Source of the DNA: CALBPI01 sp039033995
GTDB lineage: Bacteria; Pseudomonadota; Gammaproteobacteria; Steroidobacterales; Woeseiaceae
Assembly (NCBI GenBank): GCA_039033995.1
Contig: JBCCBP010000001.1
Coordinates: 186,001 to 250,000 of the forward strand
Direction: 5' to 3'
DNA length: 64,000 bases
The translations under genes were made by a program, and so were the position numbers. The notes under the pieces are model-generated. The model was not told where the DNA came from, did not search any database, and was given only the letters and a program-made list of their open reading frames with translations. Below, in pieces: positions 37,901 through 43,774 of this stretch (the stretch's first letter is position 1; every line of letters starts with the position of its first letter).

Positions 37901-40631
37901 CATCACTATCGAAGCTTGTGTTGCCTTCGATGATGTCCGGTATACGGTCATTATCGGAGTCGGTATCCACGTAGTCGGGTGTGCCATCACCGTCGAAATC
38001 ATCGGCTTCGAAGGCATCATCGATACCGTTGTTGTTAGCATCATCACCACCTGTCTGATCAACATCGATCGCATCATCGATACCGTCGTTATCGGTGTCC
38101 TGTCCGGTTAGCGGTGGGATCGAACGGATTTCGTCTTCATCCGGAATGCCATCGTTATCGCTATCGGTATCGAGGTTATCCGGGATGCCATCGCCATCGC
38201 TGTCGCCGGTGCCCTCGATGTTGTCAGGAATACCATCGCCATCGCTGTCCGGCAGGACGATCAGATCGCCAGCCGCCGTCGTCGAGTTACCTACCGCGTC
38301 CGTGGTCGTGACATCCGGGTTGCTGCCGATATCACTGGCCGTTCCGGTACAAATCACCTCACCACCGGACTCAACCCCGCACACCATACCCGGAATGCTG
38401 ACGCTGCCACCGGTTTCGACACCGGTGCAGGTCGCCGTGACCGTATCGACCAGCAATGCCGGGTTGGGATCAAAAGTGCAGACCGCGTCGTCGACATCGA
38501 CGTCGATGACAATCGGTGTCGCGTCATTTTCTTCGCTGTCGCCGCCGGTCGCCACGGTCTCCGAGGGATTGCCGTCGCCGTCCGCATCAGGGTCGAGACC
38601 GCTATCGGACAAATCGAGTACTTGCGGGAAGCCGCCGGCGATTTGTGAACTGGTGATCTGTGCCTGCGTGCCAAACGGACCGGTCGCGGCGCCAAAGTCG
38701 ACGCGCACCGTGTAAGTAATCGTCGCCGTGCTGTTGCCTGCCAGCGTATCAGTACCGGCCAGCAGGTCGGGTTGGCTATCGCCATCAAATGCGCCCGCAG
38801 GCGCAGTCAGACCACCGATATCCGGTGAGCCTTGCAGCGTAATGGATGTCGCGCCTGGAAAATCTTCGTCCAGGTTATCGCTGACCTGGATATTGATCGC
38901 GTCGTTGGCCGTGAAGTTTTCGAGCGTCAGCGTGAAAGTCAGATCAAATACGCTGCCCGTCGTGCCGACTCGCGTTTGTGAGTCCAGATTTTTCGCGATA
39001 CCGAGCGTGACGAAGTTACAGTCGAAAATCGCAAGTGGCGAAATCGCATTCGTGCTGCCATCTCCGCCCGCAGTGCCATTGAAAGCGCCACCGGATGCGC
39101 CGGTACCTGCTGCGCCACCTGTCGTCGTAAAGGCTGCGCTGCCTGCTGTTGTATCGGATAACCAGATCACGCCGCCGGAGCCACCGCCGCCACCGCCATC
39201 ATTGTTCTGCGAACTGGAGCCGCCTGCGCCGCCGACGGCAGAAAACGTGAAGCCATCCACGGTTGAACCATTGGTATGAATCAGCACGGTACCACCGGCA
39301 CCGCCACCGCCACCGCCTTCCGAAGCTGCGGTGCCGCCACTGTCGCCGTCGGCGGAAATGTCGCCCCCGCCAGAAGTAACAATCGCCGTTGATCGCACAA
39401 AGACAATGCCGCCACCGGCTTGGCCACTACTAACGGTCAGGTCGAGGTTGGCAATATCGTTGCCGTTACTGGCGCCGCCGCCGCCGCCCATGACCAGACG
39501 CGCAGCGGTCGCTGCAAAGTGCTGCGGGAAATCAGCGCCGCCGACGCCTTCTGTGTTGGTGGTGACCCCTCGGCCGCCGCTGCCGCCGCGGCTGGCGTTA
39601 CCGCCGCCACCGCCGCCAGCGTCCTCAGAACCACCGCCGCCAGAGCCAGCCGTACCTGGCGCACCTAGCCCTGCATCGCGTGTCCATGCGGTTCCTGCAG
39701 GGCCATTGCCGTCAGTTCCTGCGTAGCCGATCGGACCGGTCTCCTCCCCATTGGAGCCAGGATCTTCTGCCAACAATACCCGAGAGAACAAGCGTTGTGG
39801 CAGACCTGCAATACCTTCGCCCTTGAAGCCAAAGTTGCCCGCCGGGGTGCCAGTACTGCCAGAGGTGTTGGGGAAGAACTGTCCGCCACGGAATCCGCGA
39901 CCGTCGGCGTTGAAGCTACCGCCGGTTAGGCTCATGTCTTCGCGCACGTTTATTGCCGTAATGCCGCCCCAACGCCCGTTCCAGCGATCTGAAACGATCT
40001 CGCCGCTCAGATTCAGCTCGGCAAACTGCGGCACTTTAATGATTTGGTAGCGACGGAAACCCAGTGTCGCTGTGGTGTTGTTGGAATTAATATAGTCGTT
40101 GACGAGTCCGTTGCCCGCGCCCTGACCTTCAATTGGAATCGAACCGCCGGTGACAGGACCGGTCGCAATCACAAACTCATAGAGGCCAGCCGTGAAATTC
40201 ACGTTGTTAATCGATCCGGCTTGCTCCAGACCGCCCGCGCCATCGCCGTAATCGCCGGTGGCAGCCTGATTGTCGGTTGTATCGATTTCTGCCCCGATCA
40301 TTTGCAGCACAATCAACACATCGCCCGCTGCGATATCCGTTGACACCGAGGGATGCAGGTTGCTCGCCTGACCGCCTAATCCAGCATCGATGGGAATACT
40401 CGTTGCACCGGCACTAACGACCGTCTCACTGACAGTCGGATCCGGAGCAGGGTAGTAGACATTGACCCGTGTCTCGGCCGACGAGACGGTGACGATGCCG
40501 TTAGTGCCAGTCGAGCAGACCGGTATGGCATAGGCCTGACCTGCGCCGAGAATACTAGCGAAAGTAAAGACGGCGGTAAGCAGGCCTGAGCGCATAGCGC
40601 GCGAGCCGTTAGCGGATGGTTTCGCACTCAT
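31929..40631 (-). CDS. Giant repeat protein fused to an OmpA-family outer-membrane protein
   Basis: 2,900 residues. In order: Sec signal peptide (to about residue 35, AQAYA-type end); an N-terminal domain; a glycine-rich segment (about 260-520); a DUF11-like beta domain (about 540-700, LTFTLTLENFTANDAINIQVSDNLDE); and Asp-rich repeats of the form DxDxDGIPDxxE (about 795-2505), like thrombospondin type 3 calcium-binding repeats. A Gly-rich hydrophobic segment with an Arg cluster (GLTTLFGLVALVLFGARRR) resembling a CTERM sorting tail follows. From Met2543 there is a second signal-peptide-like stretch (MAPAVIAVAMLGFAGLSS), an eight-strand-type beta-barrel, a Pro/Glu linker and an OmpA peptidoglycan-binding domain (NLDLSDRRARSVVNYL). 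The ATG at 40631 has GGGGA about 9 bases upstream. It may be a natural fusion of two genes. Confidence 0.85.
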   Translation of the reverse strand: MSAKPSANGSRAMRSGLLTAVFTFASILGAGQAYAIPVCSTGTNGIVTVSSAETRVNVYYPAPDPTVSETVVSAGATSIPIDAGLGGQASNLHPSVSTDIAAGDVLIVLQMIGAEIDTTDNQAATGDYGDGAGGLEQAGSINNVNFTAGLYEFVIATGPVTGGSIPIEGQGAGNGLVNDYINSNNTTATLGFRRYQIIKVPQFAELNLSGEIVSDRWNGRWGGITAINVREDMSLTGGSFNADGRGFRGGQFFPNTSGSTGTPAGNFGFKGEGIAGLPQRLFSRVLLAEDPGSNGEETGPIGYAGTDGNGPAGTAWTRDAGLGAPGTAGSGGGGSEDAGGGGGGNASRGGSGGRGVTTNTEGVGGADFPQHFAATAARLVMGGGGGASNGNDIANLDLTVSSGQAGGGIVFVRSTAIVTSGGGDISADGDSGGTAASEGGGGGGAGGTVLIHTNGSTVDGFTFSAVGGAGGSSSQNNDGGGGGGSGGVIWLSDTTAGSAAFTTTGGAAGTGASGGAFNGTAGGDGSTNAISPLAIFDCNFVTLGIAKNLDSQTRVGTTGSVFDLTFTLTLENFTANDAINIQVSDNLDEDFPGATSITLQGSPDIGGLTAPAGAFDGDSQPDLLAGTDTLAGNSTATITYTVRVDFGAATGPFGTQAQITSSQIAGGFPQVLDLSDSGLDPDADGDGNPSETVATGGDSEENDATPIVIDVDVDDAVCTFDPNPALLVDTVTATCTGVETGGSVSIPGMVCGVESGGEVICTGTASDIGSNPDVTTTDAVGNSTTAAGDLIVLPDSDGDGIPDNIEGTGDSDGDGIPDNLDTDSDNDGIPDEDEIRSIPPLTGQDTDNDGIDDAIDVDQTGGDDANNNGIDDAFEADDFDGDGTPDYVDTDSDNDRIPDIIEGNTSFDSDGSPNYLDTDSDDDGIPDSVEADNVPDFADNDADNDGIDDAFDVDVTGGPDANGNGIDDTTEPVNTDGSDGADYLDTDADGDSLLDADEGTVDTDGDGVGNWRDLDSDADGVSDEDEGPADRDTDEDTTPDYLDIDSDDDGIPDLIESAADSDGDGTPDRRETDSDNDGIPDSTEADNVPPLADNDADNDGIDDAIDVDVVGGDDLDSDGIADRFEPVDTDDDGTPDFQDTDSDGDTLDDADEGTVDTDDDGTPDWRDFDSDNDGILDSAEGPAGTDTDGDGVFDYRDLDSDNDSINDVDEAGLTDDDSDGQADAGQTPIGGDDVPDTDGDGTDDYRDLDSDEDGTFDIDGTPDADADQDNDGRIDDPTDSDGDGIADVVDGDDGFGDNDNRLPTDTDGDGIPDSIEGTGDSDGDGIPDNEDTDSDNDGIDDADEIRSLPPLTGEDTDGDGIDDAVDVDQTGGTDANNDGVDDAFEPDDFDGDGTPDYLDTDSDNDRVPDIIEGDDDFDGDGDPNYLDTDADNDGIDDSVEADNVPDLTGNDADNDGIDDAFDVDVTGGTDANADGIDDDTAPVNTDGEDGPDYLDTDADDDGLADEDEGTTDTDGDGVGNWRDLDSDADGVSDEDEGPVDRDTDEDMTPDYLDIDSDDDGIPDLIESDADSDGDGTPDRRETDADNDGIDDTREADNVPPLANSDDDNDGIDDAIDVDQTGGTDADENGIDDALEPVDTDDDGTPDYQDTDSDGDTLSDADEGDVDTDGDGTPDWRDTDSDNDGLPDSTEGPAGTDTDGDGVPDYRDLDSDNDGINDVTEGGLMDDDGDGLADPGQPPVDDAPDTDGDGTEDYRDTDSDNDGTNDIEGTDDADADQDGDGQVDDATDSDGDGIPDVIDDSDGFGDVDNRLPTDSDGDGIADIIEGADDFDGDGIPNNEDIDSDNDAILDLEEETNQPPLTGTDTDSDGIDDALDVDETGGTDADADGIDDDFTPVDTDGDGAPNYLDLDSDSDGIQDSFEMDIDTDGDGDSDYIDIDTDSDGIPDDIEADNLPPASDTDTDSDGIDDAFDVDQTGGDDVNNDGFDDTLEPIDTDSDDLPDFRDIDSDNDGIPDAIEGIGDTDGDGIPDYRDIDSDNDGILDSAEGPSGMDSDGDGIDDAYDADQTGATDADGDGVADDIGELDVDTDGDGVPDFRDLDSDNDGINDAIEAGQPDVDNDGYADDGSTPIGGGALPDSDGDGTPDFQDTDSNNDGVPDIAGTPDADTDGDGDGQIDDTTDSDGDGIPDVTDGMPNGPGDATDSDNDGISDADEGRAGNIDTDDDGIPDYLDLDADNDGIPDVLESAGDQDGDGVGNWRDTDADNDGILDADESEQIPPFSNNDADADGVPDELDPDNTGGTDADNNGVDDALEPNDTDGDGAPDYLDVDSDNDGIPDLIETTTDTDNDGIGDWRDTDSDDDGIDDAIEADNVPPLSDNDADSDGIDDAIDVDATGGTDADGNGVDDAFDPVDTDGDGTPDFRDEDSDNDSLPDSTEGSDDPDGDGVGNFRDQDSDGDGVDDETEGDVDTDNDGLPDFIDPDSDNDGIPDSSDSGDKDNDGIPDRIDDTEGRLETAVRGAGAAGLTTLFGLVALVLFGARRRPTRMAPAVIAVAMLGFAGLSSADVYADEPEVCTTDSDEFEDCWYGGVGLGITEVDPEGQAGGWSTDDNRDSGWKAFIGWQFKPRWSLELTYADGGEAGLGNVDPALEVLVPDATIDYTTPSLMVSRWLKDPQARWNAFARLGVSAIDNEASDNRIPFEKQTSIQLAAGLGGQYRFADRWFLRGDIDLYDRDHYYIGLSIGGYFGSKKRAPAAPPIMAEPEPVAEMAKPEPEPKPVPVPVEPVCKDLETTLEGVNFETNSDALTNDSRAILGEVVARLRASGEDTAMVLAHTDSRGAAEYNLDLSDRRARSVVNYLVAAGIDAGRLSSEGRGENQPIADNDTADGRARNRRVELVWSRTVCE
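33115..38249 (-). repeat. Asp-rich calcium-binding-type repeat region with ~1.5-kb super-repeats
   Basis: This coding repeat array is built from units of about 13 codons (DxDxDGIPDxxE). At a higher level, the block beginning DGDGIPDxIEGxGDSDGDG and ending in DGFGDxDNRLP recurs. Copy 1 starts at 38249 and copy 2 at 36719, 510 codons apart. The NRLP marks at about 36721 and 35197 are 508 codons apart. A third shorter copy runs to about 34050, and a more degenerate part follows. All offsets are multiples of three. Confidence 0.85.
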
Positions 40632-40690
40632 AGTGAGTTTCCCCAGCGTTTTGATAGACGATGTTCGTTAATTGTTGTTGTTTGCCGGAC

Positions 40691-40719
40691 ATTAGAGACA
40701 ATCGAACAAGCGCATGCAA
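40691..40719 (-). promoter_or_regulatory. Promoter of the giant gene
   Basis: Read on the minus strand: TTGCAT (40719-40714), a 17-bp spacer, TCTAAT (40696-40691). This would start transcription about 50 bases before the ATG at 40631. The -35 box lies inside a tandem 10-bp duplication. Confidence 0.55.
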
Positions 40720-40726
40720 GCGCATG
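40707..40726. repeat. Tandem 10-bp direct duplication
   Basis: CAAGCGCATG occurs twice back to back (40707-40716 and 40717-40726), overlapping the predicted -35 region of the giant gene. It could alter promoter spacing or be a regulator site. Confidence 0.6.
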
Positions 40727-41095
40727 ACCTGCTGTCATTTGTCGTTCGAATGCATGCTCAGGAATCGGCGCTATGTCGCTGATTTCTGTCTCAGTTGAAA
40801 CGTTGCTTGGTCGCGTGCGTTGCTGCTTGAAAGCCTGCCAGGGGGCACGATTTGACCGACGTTCGAGACTGTCGACCTCATGACTAGTTTTCATAAAACG
40901 TCGCGGCCGATCGCTTGCCGATCGAATAACAGGGGACGCGGCCGTAGGTTTGCTGCGGAGCAACAATCGAAAATCGCGCGACCATGGATCCTGCTTTGAT
41001 GTTGACCGGAACATGACCGGCGACGCTAGCACGCGAACTTAGGCAACCCCTTGGCTGTGACAATCGTTTACGACAGCATGTGTCATGTCGTTTTG
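40727..41095. other. Noncoding stretch upstream of the giant gene
   Basis: About 370 bp between two divergent genes. Open frames here have unlikely composition and no ribosome sites. Apart from the flanking promoters I see nothing I can name. Confidence 0.5.
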
Positions 41096-41125
41096 TTGAC
41101 ACTTTGCGGGATCATCGGTCTTAAT
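41096..41125 (+). promoter_or_regulatory. Promoter before the small membrane protein gene
   Basis: TTGACA (41096-41101), an 18-bp spacer, CTTAAT (41120-41125). Transcription would begin near 41132, after the ATG at 41124, so the later ATG at 41160 is the likely start. Confidence 0.55.
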
Positions 41126-41159
41126 GACGGTGTCGCATAGAACGGGCAAAAACCAAAGC

Positions 41160-41771
41160 ATGACCGCAGCATCGAAAACGTCCGCACTCAGCTTGCGCCA
41201 TTCCTGGACATTTATCGCCGCCGAGATGCTTGCAATAATTTTTGGTGTGTTCCTCGGCGTTTGGATCAGCGAGCTGGCGGAAGATCGCGAGATCGAGCAG
41301 TTCGTGGAGCGCAGCCGTAAAGTCATGCTGCAGGAGCTCGAAGAAAACTACACACGCATCGAACGCGCACGTGACTATCACCTGGGGTTGTTACCCGGCG
41401 TCGTCGCTGCCCGCGATGCGTTGCTGGCAGACGAGCCCATCGAACCATTCGATTATCGGGGTTTTGGTGCGCCGCTCGTTACCACGGCTGCTTACGACAC
41501 GGCGCTCAGTGCCGCCACATTTGCACGGGTCGATCCGGCGGAGGCTAGCCAGATCGCGTTCGCTTATGAGCAAATCGCCAATATGCGAGCGGTTATGGAG
41601 AATTATCGATTGGCCGTCGCCACCAGAGAGAGCGGTTTTGTTCCGCTGATCAGTACGGCGTTTGCCGACAGTTTGTACGCGGAAGACGCCGCGCTGCGGG
41701 CGATCGCCGCCGTCATCGACAGGACGCCGCCACCGATTTGGACGTCCGTACTGGACGTCCGACCCTACTAG
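41160..41771 (+). CDS. Single-pass membrane protein of unknown function (DUF6090-like)
   Basis: About 203 residues: a short N-terminal tail, one membrane helix (IAAEMLAIIFGVFLGVWISEL), then a helical domain (EQFVERSRKVMLQELEENYTRIERARDYHLGLLPG). The helix-then-charged-helix pattern recalls DUF6090 proteins, but the match is weak. The upstream ATG at 41124 is unlikely because of the promoter position. Function unknown. Divergent from the giant gene. Confidence 0.6.
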   Translation: MTAASKTSALSLRHSWTFIAAEMLAIIFGVFLGVWISELAEDREIEQFVERSRKVMLQELEENYTRIERARDYHLGLLPGVVAARDALLADEPIEPFDYRGFGAPLVTTAAYDTALSAATFARVDPAEASQIAFAYEQIANMRAVMENYRLAVATRESGFVPLISTAFADSLYAEDAALRAIAAVIDRTPPPIWTSVLDVRPY

Positions 41772-41890
41772 CTTCGCGTGTCGATATCAGCGAATATGGC
41801 TCAATTGATGACAGCGCTGTCATTATTCGGTTAGACTGGCTGAGACGACGCTGACGCGTCCTATGACGGCAGTCTTCTTCGGGGGGAGAG

Positions 41891-43213
41891 ATGATTAAAC
41901 TGACAGGCGCGGCGGTCCTCGCCCTGACGCTGATCCAATGCGGAAGCGACATGACAACGAATAAAGCATCGGAGACTGACGTCGTCTGGGCGACCAATAT
42001 TGGCGGCGCTGCCGTACTGGCGAGCGACGGCGTTCACTATGGCGCTGAAGAGGGCGTTACCGGTGGCGCGATTAGTACTTTGCAGTCAATCAAAGGCTCA
42101 CAGGATCCGGTGCTGTATCAGAGCTACCGGCATGGTGACATTCGTGTGGCCAAAGCCTTGGCGAATGGCCGCTATGACGTTGTGTTGCATTTTGCCGAAC
42201 CGGACGAAGTCGGTGGTGGTGAGCGCGTATTCGATGTCTTGATTAACGGTCGTCGGCGTATCGCTGATCTGGATGTCATGGCCTGGCGTGATGGCAAGAT
42301 CAAGTCTGGACTAACTGTCGCCGCGAGTGATGTGGCCGTCGACGATGGCGAGTTACTCATCGAATTCGAGGCCCAGGCGGGGGAGCCTGTGCTCAGCGCG
42401 GTCGTCGTGCGCAGACGTGCTGGCCGCAATGACGATTGGCGTCTGGTTTGGCAAGATGAATTTGACTACGAGGGCGCGCCAGACCCCGCCAAGTGGACGC
42501 ACGATATCTGGCGACCGAAGAAGGTCAACGACGAAGACCAGTATTACACGGATCGCGCCAAAAACGTCCGGGTAGAGAATGGCCACCTTGTTATCGAGGC
42601 GCATCGGGAAGAGTTTGAAGGCGCCGAGTACACCTCAGGACGCATCCACACGGCCGGCAAGGGCGATTTTTTGTACGGCCGATTCGAGATCCGGGCCAAG
42701 ACGCCGCGCGGGCAAGGCACCTGGCCCGCGATCTGGATGTTGCCGTCGGATCCCTACAAGTACTCAACCACGTGTGAGCCCGGCGAAGACTGGCAGGGCA
42801 GCGAGACCTGCGATGCCTGGCCGAATTCCGGTGAGATCGATATTCTGGAACACGTTGGCTATCAGATGGGGCACGTTCACGGGACGGTCCATAATCGCGC
42901 GTACTACTGGGTCAATTGGGAACAGCGCAAAGGTCGTATTATCGAGCCGACGGTCGATACTGAGTTTCATGTCTATGCATTGGAATGGCATGAAGACCGC
43001 ATCGATATCTTCGTCGATGACACGCTGTATTTCACCTATGTCAACGAGGGCACTGGCTGGGAGGCCTGGCCGTACGACCATCCGTTCCATCTGATTATCA
43101 ATATCGCGATGGGCGGTGTCTGGGGCCGCGCTGGCGGTCCCACTGACGATAGCCAGCTACCGCAGCAATTCCTGATCGATTACGTCCGCGTGTTTGAAAA
43201 AGCGACGAGCTAG
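41891..43213 (+). CDS. Malectin-GH16 lipoprotein, laminarinase-like
   Basis: 440 residues. The lipoprotein signal has Cys17 (LIQC). An N-terminal malectin-like carbohydrate-binding domain (VVWATNIGGAAVLASDGVHYGAE, YDVVLHFAEP, FDVLING) is followed from about residue 185 by a GH16 catalytic domain. The GH16 motif GEIDILEHVG gives nucleophile Glu315, Asp317 and acid/base Glu320. NEDQYYTDR-like and GTWPAIWMLP blocks are typical of beta-1,3-glucanases, so laminarin or a related beta-glucan is the likely target. Surface or periplasmic by lipidation. A GGGGGGAG ribosome site precedes the ATG. The next gene converges, with overlapping stops. Confidence 0.92.
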   Translation: MIKLTGAAVLALTLIQCGSDMTTNKASETDVVWATNIGGAAVLASDGVHYGAEEGVTGGAISTLQSIKGSQDPVLYQSYRHGDIRVAKALANGRYDVVLHFAEPDEVGGGERVFDVLINGRRRIADLDVMAWRDGKIKSGLTVAASDVAVDDGELLIEFEAQAGEPVLSAVVVRRRAGRNDDWRLVWQDEFDYEGAPDPAKWTHDIWRPKKVNDEDQYYTDRAKNVRVENGHLVIEAHREEFEGAEYTSGRIHTAGKGDFLYGRFEIRAKTPRGQGTWPAIWMLPSDPYKYSTTCEPGEDWQGSETCDAWPNSGEIDILEHVGYQMGHVHGTVHNRAYYWVNWEQRKGRIIEPTVDTEFHVYALEWHEDRIDIFVDDTLYFTYVNEGTGWEAWPYDHPFHLIINIAMGGVWGRAGGPTDDSQLPQQFLIDYVRVFEKATS

Positions 43214-43554
43214 AACGGTATATCGTCGTTGAAGCTGGGCGGCGGCGCTTCGTCGATCGGCGGTGGAGCCTGCTCGTCCATACCAGCGGCATCCGAACGC
43301 TCGATGCGCCAGGCTTTCACATCAGTGTACCAGCGACCGTTGTACTCGCGACTTTCCAGGTCAAAATGGACGGTGAGTGATTCGCCTTCGCGAATGCTGA
43401 ACTGGTCGATCTTGTCACCCCAGACCATGAAGCACACCTGTTTCGGGTAGTCGCCCGGAATTTCGATAACGTATTCCTGCTTGCGCCATTCGCCGCGAGA
43501 TGAGGTGCCGGATTTTTCCGGGAGAGCATGCGTGATTTTGCCGGTGAGTTCCAA
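43210..43554 (-). CDS. DUF3127 protein with SSB-like acidic tail
   Basis: 114 residues. The N-terminal domain (MELTGKITHALPEKSG, KQEYVIEIPGDYPKQVCFMVWGDKI, GESLTVHFDLESREYNGRWYTDVKAW) matches DUF3127, an OB-fold-like family mostly known from Bacteroidota. A Pro-rich linker leads to the end FNDDIPF, nearly identical to the DDDIPF tip by which SSB recruits repair proteins. The start is TTG with AGGA 5 bases upstream. The stop overlaps the GH16 stop on the other strand (4 bp shared). It may bind single-stranded DNA and SSB partners. Confidence 0.82.
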   Translation of the reverse strand: MELTGKITHALPEKSGTSSRGEWRKQEYVIEIPGDYPKQVCFMVWGDKIDQFSIREGESLTVHFDLESREYNGRWYTDVKAWRIERSDAAGMDEQAPPPIDEAPPPSFNDDIPF

Positions 43555-43718
43555 GGGGGTCCTGCCTTGTTGAGTTGTGCGTCTACCCGGGCCAGTGAAG
43601 CCGGCGTAGAGATCGGTTGAAGCCGCGACCGCGACAAAGAGCGGCCTGGCGGAGGCCCAGAATTATACAGGATTCGACGTTATCCGTTGGGCGACTGGCC
43701 GGCGCTAGGCGGGAAAAG

Positions 43719-43769
43719 CTTGGCTGGGCGGTACGCTCGAATAGAGGGGGTACGTACCGCCCTGCCAAG
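43719..43769 (-). terminator. Rho-independent terminator of the TonB-dependent receptor gene
   Basis: Arms of 17 bp (43719-43735 and 43753-43769) pair with a single T-T mismatch around a 17-base loop. On the minus strand the stem is followed by CTTTTC. It begins 5 bp after the receptor stop codon. Confidence 0.7.
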
Positions 43770-43774
43770 GGGGG

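Noticed and set aside
33000..38400. Many long open frames on both strands across the giant gene
   Set aside because: They are shadows of the Asp-rich repeat coding (GAT/GAC/GGC codons leave few stops in other frames) and encode only Arg/Ser/Thr or Met/Thr-rich low-complexity strings.
40628..41032. 134-codon minus-strand frame before the giant gene
   Set aside because: No ribosome site, unlikely composition, and it covers the promoter region.
41124..41159. Upstream ATG for the small membrane protein
   Set aside because: A TTGACA/CTTAAT promoter overlaps it, so it would not be transcribed.
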